Shown here piece after piece: positions 31,339 through 40,135 of a DNA stretch of 64,000 bases (position 1 is its first letter; each line of letters begins with the position of its first letter). The position numbers were made by a program, and so were the translations under genes. Below the pieces are notes generated by a model. The model was not told the origin of the DNA and did not search any database. It saw only the letters and a list, made by a program, of their open reading frames with translations. The DNA comes from Candidatus Brevundimonas phytovorans (GTDB taxonomy: Bacteria; Pseudomonadota; Alphaproteobacteria; Caulobacterales; Caulobacteraceae), in contig CP119309.1 in the NCBI GenBank assembly GCA_029203145.1, positions 1,203,001-1,267,000 of the forward strand, in the 5' to 3' direction.

Positions 31339-32859
31339 ATGCACGACATCAGAGCCATCCGCGACAACCCCGAAGCCTTCGTCGCCGGCTGGTCGTCGCG
31401 CGGGGTGGAGGACGCCGCTGAGGTGGTGGCTCGCATTCTGGCGCTGGACGTGGACCTGCGCGCCGCCCAGACCAAGGGGCAGGAGGCGCTGGCCAAGCGC
31501 AACGCCGCCTCCAAGGCCATCGGCGCCGCCATGGGCAAGAAGGACATGGCCGAGGCCGACCGGCTGAAGGCCGAGGTCGAGGCGCTGAAAGCCGAGATCG
31601 CCGAGGCGGGCGAGGCCGAAGCCGCAAAGGGCGCCGAACTGCGCGACCTGCTGGCGGGGCTGAAGAACCTGGCCGCTGCTGATGTGCCGGACGGCGCCGA
31701 CGAGAATGACAACGTCGAAGTTCTGAAGTGGGGTAAGCCCCGCACGACCGGACCGGCCAAGGATCACGCCGACCTGGGCGAGGCCCTGGGCCTGCTCGAC
31801 TTCGAGGCCGCCGCCAGGATGTCCGGCTCGCGCTTCGCCGTGCTGAAGGGCCAGTTGGCGCGTCTGGAGCGCGCCATCGGTCAGTTCATGCTGGACTTGC
31901 AAACCGACACGCATGGCTATCTGGAAGTGAACCCGCCGTTCTTGGTCAAGGACGACGCGATGTTCGGGACCGGGCAGTTGCCGAAATTTGAGGAAGACCT
32001 TTTCAAAGCGGAAGCTATCGACTGGGATGCCGTTCGCCGTGTCAGCGAGCATCGTGGTGACGTTACCGGTAAGGCTGCGGCTGCAAGGCTTGCCTTGATT
32101 GAGACGGACCTCAAGGACAGTTTGGATGCCGAAGACGCTGAGGCCGCATATGAAGGCGCAGTGGAACAGATCCGTGATGAAGTCACGGAGCGAGAAGTTG
32201 CGGCTATCGTAGCTCGGATTGAGGGTGGCGAATTTTCAGACCGTCGCTACCTCATCCCCACCGCCGAAGTCTCCCTGACCAACCTCGTACGTGAGCAGAT
32301 CCTGGGCGAGGACGAGGTGGCCGAGCCCATGCGTCTGACGGCGCTGACGCCTTGCTTCCGGGCTGAAGCCGGGTCGGCGGGGCGCGATACGCGCGGCCTG
32401 ATCCGCCAGCACCAGTTCAGCAAGGTCGAGATGGTTTCCATCTGCCGGCCCGAGGATTCCGAGGCCGAGCATGAACGCATGACCGGTTGCGCCGAGGCGG
32501 TGTTGCAGGCGCTGGAGCTGCCCTATCGCAAGGTGCTGCTGTGCAAGGGCGACATGGGCTTCTCGGCGCAGAAGACCTATGACCTCGAAGTCTGGCTGCC
32601 GTCGCAGAACACCTATCGCGAGATCAGCTCGGTCTCGAACTGCGGCGACTTCCAGAGCCGCCGCATGGACGCCCGGTTCAAGCGCGCGGGCGAGAAGAAG
32701 ACCGAGTTCCTGCACACCCTGAACGGCTCGGGCCTGGCGGTCGGCCGCACCCTGGTCGCGGTGATGGAGAACTATCAGCAGGAGGACGGCTCGATCGCCG
32801 TGCCGAGCGCGCTGCTGCCCTATATGGGCGGGTTGAAGTCGGTCGGAGGCGCTGCATGA
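31339..32859 (+). CDS. serS: Seryl-tRNA synthetase with a 75-residue internal insert
   Basis: 506 residues against a usual bacterial length near 430. The N-terminal coiled-coil arm (about 30-110) binds the tRNA-Ser long arm. The class II core shows the serine-binding TAE in YLIPTAEVSLTNLV, motif 2 FRAEAGSAGRDTRG, and motif 3 GSGLAVGRTLVAVMENYQ. Residues 226-300 (from AIDWDAVRR to GGEFS) interrupt the normal join between GTGQLPKFEEDLFK and RYLIPTAEV. Removing them gives 431 residues. Insert DNA is lower in GC and in codon bias than its flanks. The reading frame is intact and all catalytic motifs are present, so the enzyme is probably active. Confidence 0.93.
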   Translation: MHDIRAIRDNPEAFVAGWSSRGVEDAAEVVARILALDVDLRAAQTKGQEALAKRNAASKAIGAAMGKKDMAEADRLKAEVEALKAEIAEAGEAEAAKGAELRDLLAGLKNLAAADVPDGADENDNVEVLKWGKPRTTGPAKDHADLGEALGLLDFEAAARMSGSRFAVLKGQLARLERAIGQFMLDLQTDTHGYLEVNPPFLVKDDAMFGTGQLPKFEEDLFKAEAIDWDAVRRVSEHRGDVTGKAAAARLALIETDLKDSLDAEDAEAAYEGAVEQIRDEVTEREVAAIVARIEGGEFSDRRYLIPTAEVSLTNLVREQILGEDEVAEPMRLTALTPCFRAEAGSAGRDTRGLIRQHQFSKVEMVSICRPEDSEAEHERMTGCAEAVLQALELPYRKVLLCKGDMGFSAQKTYDLEVWLPSQNTYREISSVSNCGDFQSRRMDARFKRAGEKKTEFLHTLNGSGLAVGRTLVAVMENYQQEDGSIAVPSALLPYMGGLKSVGGAA

Positions 32860-32861
32860 TT

Positions 32862-33003
32862 CCTTCTCCCCTCGGGGGAGAAGGTGGCGTGCGAAGCACG
32901 ACGGTTGAGGGGGCGGTGTCCACGCTCTCGACGCTCAAACTGTTTAAGCCTACCCCTCATCCGAGCGCCGCTGGCGCCCACCTTCTCCCCCAAGGGGCGA
33001 AGG
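32862..33003. repeat. REP-like inverted doublet, copy 2
   Basis: Left unit (32862-32917): CCTTCTCCCCTCGGGGGAGA, AGGTGGC, hairpin CGTGCGAAGCACG, then TTGAGGGGG. Right unit (about 32952-33003), inverted: ACCCCTCATCCG, hairpin GCGCCGCTGGCGC, CACCTTCTCCCCCAAGGGGC. Same family as 7917-8064. It fills the serS-surE gap; the serS stop is 3 bp before it and the surE ATG 17 bp after. Confidence 0.75.
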
Positions 33004-33019
33004 AATACGAGTTTGCTGA

Positions 33020-33808
33020 ATGAGAATTCTCCTCACCAATGACGACGGCATCGAGGCGGAAGGCCTTGAATGTCTCGAGAGGATCGCTCGCACCCTGTCG
33101 GACGACGTCTGGGTCGTCGCGCCCCAGACCGAGCAGTCGGCCAAGGGGCGCGGGATCACCCTGACCGAGCCCCTTCGCGTCAACCAGCTGGGCGACAAGC
33201 GTTTCGCCGTGACCGGCACGCCGACCGACTGCGTCATCCTGGCGGTCAACGACCTGATGCCCGCGAAGCCCGATCTGGTGCTGTCGGGCGTCAATCGCGG
33301 CCACAACGTCGGCGAGGACGTCAGCTATTCCGGCACGGTGGCCGGCGCGTTGCAGGGCATGGCCTTCGGCATCCGATCCATCGCCCTGTCGCAGTCGCTG
33401 GAACGCTTCCACGACGACGTGGTGGCCCACTGGGAGACGGCCGAAGCCTTCGCTCCCGGCATTATCGCGCGGCTGCTGGAGCAGAAATGGGAGGACGGCG
33501 TGGTCATGAACGTCAACTTCCCCAAGCTGCCGCCGGAGCTGGTCAAGGCGGTCGAGGTGACGAAGCAGGGTTTCCGCGACATCGGCGAGATGCACGCCAT
33601 CCGCCGCACGGACCTGCGCGGTCGCGACTACTACTGGATGGCTTTCCGCGGCGCCCCGCAGGAGCACGCGGAGGGCACCGACCTGCGGGCCATGGACGAG
33701 GGCCGGATCTCGGTCACGCCGCTGCATATCGACCTGACGCATATGCGCAGCGTCAATGACCTGAAAAAAGTGCTGGGCGGCGCGCCCCCCAAAGGACCCG
33801 CCGGATGA
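33020..33808 (+). CDS. surE: 5'/3'-nucleotidase SurE
   Basis: 262 residues. Metal-dependent nucleoside monophosphate phosphatase. Seen: MRILLTNDDGIEAEGLECL with the metal-binding Asp-Asp pair, VVAPQTEQSAKGRGIT, VTGTPTDCVILAV, DLVLSGVNRGHNVGEDVSYS and SGTVAGALQGMAFGIRSIAL. All are SurE signatures. The pcm gene overlaps its stop by 4 bp, and nlpD follows, reproducing the surE-pcm-nlpD order known in E. coli, without rpoS. Confidence 0.96.
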   Translation: MRILLTNDDGIEAEGLECLERIARTLSDDVWVVAPQTEQSAKGRGITLTEPLRVNQLGDKRFAVTGTPTDCVILAVNDLMPAKPDLVLSGVNRGHNVGEDVSYSGTVAGALQGMAFGIRSIALSQSLERFHDDVVAHWETAEAFAPGIIARLLEQKWEDGVVMNVNFPKLPPELVKAVEVTKQGFRDIGEMHAIRRTDLRGRDYYWMAFRGAPQEHAEGTDLRAMDEGRISVTPLHIDLTHMRSVNDLKKVLGGAPPKGPAG

Positions 33809-34449
33809 GCCTCTCGGACGATCGTGCGGGCCGGTTGATCCTGTCGCTGCGGCGGCAGGGGGTGACGGATGCGCGGGTGCTGAAGGCGATGGAATCCGTC
33901 GACCGGTCGCTGTTCGTCCACGAGAAGTTTCTGGATCAGGCCTGGGAAGATCAGGCCCTGCCGATCGACTGCGCCCAGACGATCAGCCAGCCCTATATCG
34001 TCGGCCTGATGACCCAGGCGCTGGAGGTCGGTCCGCGCCACCGCGTGCTCGAGATCGGCACCGGCAGCGGCTATCAGTGCGCGGTGCTCAGCCGCCTGGC
34101 GCGTTTTGTCTATTCGGTGGAACGCTACAAGAGCCTGCTGACCGAGGCCGAGGCCAAGCTGAAGCTGCTCGGCGTCGACAACGTCTTCACCCGCCACGGA
34201 GACGGCGGACAGGGCTGGCTGGAGCAGGCGCCCTTTGACCGCATCATGGTCACCGCGGCCTCGCCGCACGAGCCGACCGAGCTGCTGAAACAGTTGAAGC
34301 CCGGCGGAGTTCTGGTCGCGCCGGTGGGGCGTGGTTCGGTGCAGATGCTGAACCGCTATACTGGCCAGGACGACGGCAGCTTCCGTCGCGAAAGCCTGTG
34401 TGAAGTGCGGTTTGTGCCCCTGGTCGAAGGGACGGCGAAGGAGGGGTAG
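33805..34449 (+). CDS. pcm: Protein-L-isoaspartate O-methyltransferase
   Basis: 214 residues. It methylates isoaspartyl residues in damaged proteins using SAM. Seen: MESVDRSLFVHEKFLDQAWE, LPIDCAQTISQPYIVGLMTQ, the SAM loop VLEIGTGSGYQCAVLS, HGDGGQGWLEQAPFDRIMVT and LKQLKPGGVLVAPVG. Length is standard. The start ATG overlaps the surE stop (ATGA). Repair of aged proteins is the known family role. Confidence 0.95.
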   Translation: MSLSDDRAGRLILSLRRQGVTDARVLKAMESVDRSLFVHEKFLDQAWEDQALPIDCAQTISQPYIVGLMTQALEVGPRHRVLEIGTGSGYQCAVLSRLARFVYSVERYKSLLTEAEAKLKLLGVDNVFTRHGDGGQGWLEQAPFDRIMVTAASPHEPTELLKQLKPGGVLVAPVGRGSVQMLNRYTGQDDGSFRRESLCEVRFVPLVEGTAKEG

Positions 34450-34574
34450 GGGCTCGCGTTTCGGCGCGCGGTTAACCTTTCCGCCCCACTTTGGCGCTGT
34501 TTGGCGGGTTGGCTTGGCGGCGCTTCCGGGGCACACCGGGAGCGAACGTATTTAAGGTTAAGAAGGAGGGGCGC

Positions 34575-35672
34575 ATGGGCGGCTTCAACGGCTGGATCAG
34601 GGCGACGGTCATCGTCGGCGGGGCGCTGGTGGTCACGGCGTGTTCGACCTATCCAGATGAGCCGCGCTATTCGACCCGGCCCATGCCGGTCGGCGGGCAG
34701 GGCGCCTATCCGGCTCAGCAGCCGGGCGCCGCTCCAAACAGCAATCCCTACTACGCCCAGCCGGTCCAGCCTCAGACGCCGCCGCCCGCGCGCCCATACG
34801 AAGAGCAGGGGCCGCGCGCGCCGTCGGGCAGCATCGAGGGCGGCGGACTGCCGCCCGCTGGCGGACCGGCCTATCCCTCGACCAGCGCGCCGACGTCGCC
34901 CGCGAACCCTGCGCCGCCGCGTCCGACCAGCGGCCCGGTCATTCCGGGCGTCGCCTATGTGATCCAGTCCGGCGACACGATTTCGGGCGTCGGGCGTCGC
35001 TTCCAGACCCCGGTCCAGACGCTGATCGACCTGAACAACCTGGGTCCGCGCGGCGCCATCAGCCAGGGTCAGCGCATCATTCTGCCGGACAGCGCCGTGG
35101 ACACGGGCTCGGACCCCTATGCCACCGGACCGTCGCCGGTCGGCGTTCGGACGCCGAACAATGGCGTGGTTCCGCCGCCGCCTCCGCCGCCCAGCGGCAA
35201 CGCCGCCCTGCCGCCGCCGCGTGCGCCCGCCATCACCTCCTCGACGCCGGCCTCGCCGCTTCAAGGGGCGGCCGTGGGCCAGGCTCTGGCGATGCAATGG
35301 CCGGTGCGGGGCGACATCCTGCGCCGCTTCGGCCCGGTCGGCATGGGCGAGCGCAACAACGGGATCAACATCGGCGCGGCCGCCGGCGCCGAGGTCAAGG
35401 CCGCCGCCGCCGGACGCGTGGCCTATGTCGGCGACGATCTGGTGGGGCAGGGCCTGACGGTGCTGATCGTCCACAAGGACGGCTGGCGCACGGTCTACGG
35501 TCATCTGGGCTCGGCCACGGTGCGCGACGGCGCCGAGGTCCGCGCGGGTCAGGCGATCGGCACGGTCGGCCTGACCGCAGGCGATGGTCGTCCTTCGATC
35601 CACTTCGAGACGCGCCAGATGCGGGGTGATGACCCGGTTGCGGTCGATCCGTTGGGCGTCCTTCCGCGCTGA
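34575..35672 (+). CDS. nlpD: NlpD-like lipoprotein: LysM plus degenerate LytM (M23) domain
   Basis: 365 residues. Lipobox VVTAC (Cys23), Pro/Gln-rich linker, LysM (about 127-172: VAYVIQSGDTISGVGRRF), Pro-rich spacer (about 198-220), LytM domain (about 240-360). In the LytM domain the zinc-ligand His and Asp are replaced (RNNGINIG: Asn261, Asn265), and HLHFE is SIHFE. YGHL (His310) and His343 remain. Such degenerate LytM proteins act as activators of peptidoglycan amidases during division, as NlpD and EnvC do in E. coli. ATG 34575 follows AAGGAGG. Placed directly after surE-pcm. Confidence 0.88.
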   Translation: MGGFNGWIRATVIVGGALVVTACSTYPDEPRYSTRPMPVGGQGAYPAQQPGAAPNSNPYYAQPVQPQTPPPARPYEEQGPRAPSGSIEGGGLPPAGGPAYPSTSAPTSPANPAPPRPTSGPVIPGVAYVIQSGDTISGVGRRFQTPVQTLIDLNNLGPRGAISQGQRIILPDSAVDTGSDPYATGPSPVGVRTPNNGVVPPPPPPPSGNAALPPPRAPAITSSTPASPLQGAAVGQALAMQWPVRGDILRRFGPVGMGERNNGINIGAAAGAEVKAAAAGRVAYVGDDLVGQGLTVLIVHKDGWRTVYGHLGSATVRDGAEVRAGQAIGTVGLTAGDGRPSIHFETRQMRGDDPVAVDPLGVLPR

Positions 35673-35820
35673 CGAAATGGCGGCCCGGCCTGTCCGGGCG
35701 CCATCGGCTGCACGCAGGAGACGTCAGGCCGCGTTGCAAATCGGCACGGCGCGCCCTAGGTTCCGCGCCTTGTTTTAATGGGGCCCCCGTTTCGAGGTTG
35801 GCCCGGTTCGGGGAGTTTCC

Positions 35821-36135
35821 ATGCCTACTGGTTCCGAAGGCGGCCTGATGGCCATCGTGGTGCAGATCGCGCCGATCGTCGCGATCTTCATCCTGTTCTA
35901 CTTCCTGATGATCCGCCCGCAGCAAAAGCGGATGAAGGCTCATCAGGCCCTGATCGCCGGCGTCAAGCGCGGCGACGAAGTCGTCCTGTCGAACGGCATG
36001 GTCGGCAAGGTGACGCGCGTCGAGGACGCCGAGGCCATGGTCGAGATCTCGCAGGGCGTGAACGTCCGCGTGGTCAAGGCGATGATCGCCGAAGTGCGCA
36101 ACCGCACCGCCATCGCCGCCAACGACAAGGGCTGA
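35821..36135 (+). CDS. yajC: Preprotein translocase accessory subunit YajC
   Basis: 104 residues. One N-terminal membrane helix (about 10-29: AIVVQIAPIVAIFILFYFLM) is followed by IRPQQKRMKAHQALIAGVKR and the YajC beta domain GDEVVLSNGMVGKVTRVED. YajC binds SecDF at the inner membrane. It precedes secD by 44 bp on the same strand, forming the usual yajC-secD-secF operon. The ATG at 35821 has a GGGGAG ribosome site. Confidence 0.95.
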   Translation: MPTGSEGGLMAIVVQIAPIVAIFILFYFLMIRPQQKRMKAHQALIAGVKRGDEVVLSNGMVGKVTRVEDAEAMVEISQGVNVRVVKAMIAEVRNRTAIAANDKG

Positions 36136-36179
36136 GCGGCTCTTTCGCCGCTGACGCCCGCCCGAAATAGAGCAATGAC

Positions 36180-37778
36180 ATGATTCAGCTAGCGCGCTGG
36201 AAAGTCACCCTGGTCGTGCTGTCGCTCGTTTTCGGGCTGCTGCTGGCCTTCCCGAGCGTGCTCAGTCAGGCGCAGCGCGACGCGCTGCCCGGCTGGCTGC
36301 CCAAGAACGGCCTGAACCTGGGTCTTGACCTGCAAGGGGGCTCCTACCTCCTGCTCGAGGTCGATGTGCCGGAGATGCGCGCCAAGCGCGTCACCAACCT
36401 GATGGAAGACGTGCGGGTCGCCCTGCGCGAGCAACAGGTCAACATCGGCGCCATGCAGCGCGAGACGGGCGGGGTGGTCGTCACCATCGCCGATCCGGCC
36501 CAGTTCGACACGGCGCTGACCGAGCTTCGCAAGCTGGCGCAGACCGGCGCGGCGGCCAACGGCCAGCCGGATCGCACGGCCACGCGTCTGAGCGGCAACC
36601 GCATTCGCTTCGCCTATACCGACGCCACGCTGAACAGCATGGGTGCGACGGCGGTGGATCAGTCCATCGAGGTCGTGCGCCGTCGTCTGGACAGTTCGGG
36701 CACCAAGGAAATCGCCATCACCCGTCAGGGCGCCGACCGTATCGTCGTCCAGGCGCCGGGGCAGAGCGATCCGGCGGAACTGGAACGTCTGGTCGGTCGC
36801 ACCGCCCAACTGACCTTCCAGATGGTGGACACCTCGAGCACCGGCTTGCAGGACGCCATGGCCGGCCGCGTGCCGCCGGACGCTGAACTGCTGACCGACG
36901 ATCAGAACACGCCCTATCTGGTGAAGAAGCGCATTCTGGTCTCGGGTGAAAACCTGACCCGCGCCGGCGTCGGTTCGGATCAAAACGGCCGCCCGGCCAT
37001 CGACTTCCGCTTTGACGGTCAGGGCGCGCGTCGTTTCGGCGAGGCCACCGCTCAGAACATCGGCAAACCCTTCGCCATCATCCTGGACGGCAAGGTCATC
37101 TCGGCCCCGACGATCCAGGGCGCCATCACCGGCGGCACGGGCCAGATCACCGGCAACTTCTCGATCGAGTCGGCTGCGGAACTGGTCAATCTGCTGAACG
37201 GCGGCGCCCTGCCTGCGCCGCTGAAGGTCGAGGAACGCCGCGTCGTCACCGCCGAGCTGGGCGCCGACGCGGTTCAGGCCGGCATGGTTTCGACCATCAT
37301 CGGCTTCATCCTGATCTGCGTCTTCATGATCGGGGCCTATGGCCTGCTGTTCGGCGGCGTGTCTGTGCTGGGTCTAATGCTGAACGGCATCCTGATCATC
37401 GCCGCCATGTCCCTGTTCGGCGCGACCCTGACCCTGCCCGGCATCGCCGGTCTGGTGCTGACCTTCGCCGTGGCCGTGGACGCCAACGTGCTGATCTATG
37501 AGCGGATGCGTGACGAAGCGCGGGCCGGTCGGTCGGTCATCGCCTCGATGGACGCCGGCTTCAACAAGGCCATGGGCACGATCGTTGACGCCAACCTGAC
37601 GACCCTGGTGGCGGCGCTGATCATGTTCATGTTCGGCGCGGGGCCGGTTCGCGGCTTCGCCTGGACGCTGACCATCGGCGTGTTCACCTCCATGTTCTCC
37701 TCGGTGATGGTCGCCCAGGTCCTGCTCGGGTACTGGCTGAAAATCGCCAAACCCAAAAAACTGCCGATCGCGGAGTGA
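36180..37778 (+). CDS. secD: Protein translocase subunit SecD
   Basis: 532 residues. SecD with SecF uses the proton gradient to pull preproteins through SecYEG. One N-terminal helix, then the periplasmic P1 region with NGLNLGLDLQGGSYLLLEVD and VVRRRLDSSGTKEIAITRQG. Next come FAIILDGKVISAPTIQGAI and five C-terminal helices (about 365-525) with ADAVQAGMVSTIIGFILIC and AVDANVLIYERMRDEA. All are canonical. secF begins inside its stop codon (ATGA). Confidence 0.97.
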   Translation: MIQLARWKVTLVVLSLVFGLLLAFPSVLSQAQRDALPGWLPKNGLNLGLDLQGGSYLLLEVDVPEMRAKRVTNLMEDVRVALREQQVNIGAMQRETGGVVVTIADPAQFDTALTELRKLAQTGAAANGQPDRTATRLSGNRIRFAYTDATLNSMGATAVDQSIEVVRRRLDSSGTKEIAITRQGADRIVVQAPGQSDPAELERLVGRTAQLTFQMVDTSSTGLQDAMAGRVPPDAELLTDDQNTPYLVKKRILVSGENLTRAGVGSDQNGRPAIDFRFDGQGARRFGEATAQNIGKPFAIILDGKVISAPTIQGAITGGTGQITGNFSIESAAELVNLLNGGALPAPLKVEERRVVTAELGADAVQAGMVSTIIGFILICVFMIGAYGLLFGGVSVLGLMLNGILIIAAMSLFGATLTLPGIAGLVLTFAVAVDANVLIYERMRDEARAGRSVIASMDAGFNKAMGTIVDANLTTLVAALIMFMFGAGPVRGFAWTLTIGVFTSMFSSVMVAQVLLGYWLKIAKPKKLPIAE

Positions 37779-38749
37779 TGGCGATGCGTGGATGGCCCCT
37801 CATCAAACTGCTTCCGCAGAAGACGAACTTCCGGTTCGTCAAATACGCGCCCGCTGCCGGCGTGATCTCAGTAATCCTGTGCATCGCGTCGATCGTCGGC
37901 TGCTTCTATCCCGGCCTGAACATGGGCATCGACTTCCGGGGCGGCGCCTCGATGGAAGTGTCCAAGCCGGCCGGCCAGGTGCTGGAACTGGATCAGGTGC
38001 GCAGCGCCGTCAGTGAATTGGGTCTGGGCGATGTCCAGGTTCAGGGCATCGACAGCGCCGCCAGCGCCATCGTTCGCTTCCAGATTCCTGAAGACGAGGG
38101 TCAAAGCGCCGTCGTCGCCCGGGTCGAGAAGGCGATCGACGACGCCGTCGGCGAGGTCAAATACTCCGGCGTCAGCGTCGTGGGCTCCAAGGTCTCTGGC
38201 GAGTTGTTCACCAGCGGCCTGCTGGCCCTCGCCGCGGCCATTGCTTTGATGTTCGTCTACATCTGGTTCCGGTTCGAGCCGCAGTTCGGCCTGGGCGCCG
38301 TGGCGGGTCTGGTGCACGACATGATCCTGACCTTCGGCCTGATCGCCCTGTTCCGGTTCGAGTTCAGCCTCAACACCGTGGCGGCCATTCTGACCGTCAT
38401 CGGCTATTCGATGAACGATACCGTCGTGGTCTTTGACCGTCTTCGCGAGAACCTGCGCAAGTACAAGACCATGCCCCTGCGCGAGGTCATCGACCTGTCG
38501 CTGAACGAGACCCTGTCGCGCACCATCATCACCGGCGTCACCGCCGTGGGCGTTCTGGCAGTTCTGGCTCTTTACGGCGGCGAGGCCCTGTTCGGCTTCT
38601 CCATCGTTCTGATGATCGGCATCGTCATCGGCACCTATTCGTCGATCTATGTCGGCGCGCCGATCATCCTGCTTTGGGGCGTCAAGCGCGGCGGCTCCAT
38701 CGATGAAGACGCCAAGCCGGTCAAGTTCGGCATGGCCAGCCGCCCCTAA
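37775..38749 (+). CDS. secF: Protein translocase subunit SecF
   Basis: 324 residues. Six membrane helices with a large first periplasmic loop. Seen: PGLNMGIDFRGGASMEVSKP, GLVHDMILTFGLIALFRFEF, NTVAAILTVIGYSMNDTVVV, FDRLRENLRKYKTMPL and NETLSRTIITGVTAVGVLAV, all SecF signatures. Overlap with secD implies stoichiometric translation. A GC-rich hairpin lies just downstream. Confidence 0.97.
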   Translation: MMAMRGWPLIKLLPQKTNFRFVKYAPAAGVISVILCIASIVGCFYPGLNMGIDFRGGASMEVSKPAGQVLELDQVRSAVSELGLGDVQVQGIDSAASAIVRFQIPEDEGQSAVVARVEKAIDDAVGEVKYSGVSVVGSKVSGELFTSGLLALAAAIALMFVYIWFRFEPQFGLGAVAGLVHDMILTFGLIALFRFEFSLNTVAAILTVIGYSMNDTVVVFDRLRENLRKYKTMPLREVIDLSLNETLSRTIITGVTAVGVLAVLALYGGEALFGFSIVLMIGIVIGTYSSIYVGAPIILLWGVKRGGSIDEDAKPVKFGMASRP

Positions 38750-38771
38750 GGGACAGGTTCACCTGTAAATG

Positions 38772-38802
38772 CTCCTCCTTCCCCCCGGCGGGGAGGGAGG
38801 AG
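38772..38802. repeat. GC-rich imperfect hairpin downstream of secF
   Basis: CTCCTCCTTCCCC and GGGGAGGGAGGAG pair with one small bulge around CCGGC. It lies 23 bp past the secF stop, with no T-tract on the plus side. It resembles the intergenic palindromes elsewhere in the window and may limit transcript ends. Confidence 0.5.
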
Positions 38803-38841
38803 TAAGGTCACGCTTCCTGATTCCGACCCGGGGAGGGGCGC

Positions 38842-39462
38842 ATGGCCAAACTGCTTTCAAACTTCAGAACGACTTTCCTGCTCAGCATCGTGCTGGCAGG
38901 CGTCATGATCTTCGCCTTCGGCCGCATCGCGCCGGGCGGTTTCGATCTCGGCTTCGCCCAGGCGGCCTTCCGCTGGGTCCACGTCGTCGCCGGCATCCTG
39001 TGGATCGGCCTGTTGTATTACTTCAACTTCGTGCAGATCCGGGTCATGCCCGCGATCCCGGCCGAGCTGAAACCCGCCGTCAGCAAGCACATCGCGCCCG
39101 AGGCCCTGTTCTGGTTCCGATGGTCGGCGCTGGTGACGGTGCTGGCCGGTCTGGCCGTCATGTTCACGCGCGGCCACGCCTATGCGATGGAAGTGCTCAG
39201 CTTCGGTCTGGCCGGCGGTCTGAACGCCGGCGACCAGCAGTTCACCTTGATGGGCATCGGCGTCTGGCTGGCCATCGTCATGTTCCTGAACGTCTGGGGC
39301 GTGATCTGGCCGAATCAGAAGCGGGCGCTGGGCATCGTCGCCGTGGATGACGAGCGGAAGGCCAAGGCCGCGCGCATCGCCATGCTGGGCAGCCGCACCA
39401 ACCTGTTGCTGTCGCTGCCGATGCTGACCTCGATGGCCATGTATCAGACCCTGTTCGGCTGA
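38842..39462 (+). CDS. PuuD-like (DUF989) membrane protein, urate hydroxylase type without cytochrome domain
   Basis: 206 residues with about five membrane helices. Seen: FRWVHVVAGILWIGLLYYFN with a conserved His, FNFVQIRVMPAIPAELKP, WFRWSALVTVLAGLAVMF, GIGVWLAIVMFLNVWGVIWP and PNQKRALGI. The region corresponds to the membrane domain of PuuD urate hydroxylases. Those proteins carry a C-terminal cytochrome c (CxxCH), which is absent here. Without it, urate oxidation cannot be assumed. ATG 38842 follows GGGGAGGGG. Confidence 0.75.
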   Translation: MAKLLSNFRTTFLLSIVLAGVMIFAFGRIAPGGFDLGFAQAAFRWVHVVAGILWIGLLYYFNFVQIRVMPAIPAELKPAVSKHIAPEALFWFRWSALVTVLAGLAVMFTRGHAYAMEVLSFGLAGGLNAGDQQFTLMGIGVWLAIVMFLNVWGVIWPNQKRALGIVAVDDERKAKAARIAMLGSRTNLLLSLPMLTSMAMYQTLFG

Positions 39463-39502
39463 GGCTTGCACCGCATCCCGCAATGGCCGATGGCCTTGCG
39501 GG

Positions 39503-40135
39503 ATGACTACCTCTGTTGATCTCGATGCCCAGGTCCGCGCCGCCGACCCCGACCGATGGATGTCCAGCCGGTTCGTGGCCGATGTTCAGGCGCGCGCGGA
39601 CCTGATCGCCCTCTACGCCCTTGAGGCGGAGTTGCTGTCCATTCCCACCCGCGTCACCCAGCCCATGCTGGCGGAGATGCGCTACACATGGTGGGCCGAA
39701 CAGTTGGACGGCGTCTTCGCCAATACCCCGCGCGTCGGCCATCCCGTGCTGGAGGCCCTGACCGCCGCCGTCGCCCGTCATGGGCTGGACCGCGCGCCCT
39801 TTGACGCCCTGATCGAGGCCCACATCGGCCGAGTGCATGGCGAGCCGCACGACCTGGACGCCTTTTACGTTGGCCCCATGCAGGCCGCAGCGCGGATTCT
39901 GGCGGGCGAGGGACACGACGCCGCCGTCATTGAGGCCGGTCGTCTGTGGGCCCTGTCGCAGACGGGGCGTGGAGAGGAAGCGAAGACTCAGGCCGCCGCC
40001 GCCAACGCCGCGCTCAAACGCTTGCCGACCGCGGGCTTTCCCGCCGTCGCCCATGCGACGCTGATCCGTGCAGACGAGCCAGAGCCGCTGAAGCGGTTGC
40101 GTCTGTTCTGGGCCGTGCTGCGCGGCCAGATCTAG
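39503..40135 (+). CDS. Squalene/phytoene synthase family protein (NDUFAF6-like)
   Basis: 210 residues, shorter than true phytoene synthases (about 300). Seen: DPDRWMSSRFVADVQARADL, LYALEAELLSIPTRVTQPM, LAEMRYTWWAEQLDGVF and LIEAHIGRVHGEPHDLDAFY. The DxxxD Asp-rich motifs needed for prenyl diphosphate chemistry are not intact. Such truncated members near secDF in alphaproteobacteria resemble the mitochondrial complex I assembly factor NDUFAF6, so an assembly role is more likely than carotenoid synthesis. It ends 4 bp inside the convergent MBL gene. Confidence 0.72.
   Translation: MTTSVDLDAQVRAADPDRWMSSRFVADVQARADLIALYALEAELLSIPTRVTQPMLAEMRYTWWAEQLDGVFANTPRVGHPVLEALTAAVARHGLDRAPFDALIEAHIGRVHGEPHDLDAFYVGPMQAAARILAGEGHDAAVIEAGRLWALSQTGRGEEAKTQAAAANAALKRLPTAGFPAVAHATLIRADEPEPLKRLRLFWAVLRGQI

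Noticed and set aside
32014..32238. Frameshift or intein in serS
   Set aside because: The frame stays open and in register on both sides; the insert lacks intein end motifs and is too short.
38842..39462. Functional urate hydroxylase
   Set aside because: The cytochrome c domain with CxxCH found in PuuD is missing and no purine catabolism genes are adjacent.
39503..40135. Carotenoid or hopanoid biosynthesis gene
   Set aside because: Too short, without intact Asp-rich motifs, and no crt/hpn genes nearby; the NDUFAF6-like role fits better.
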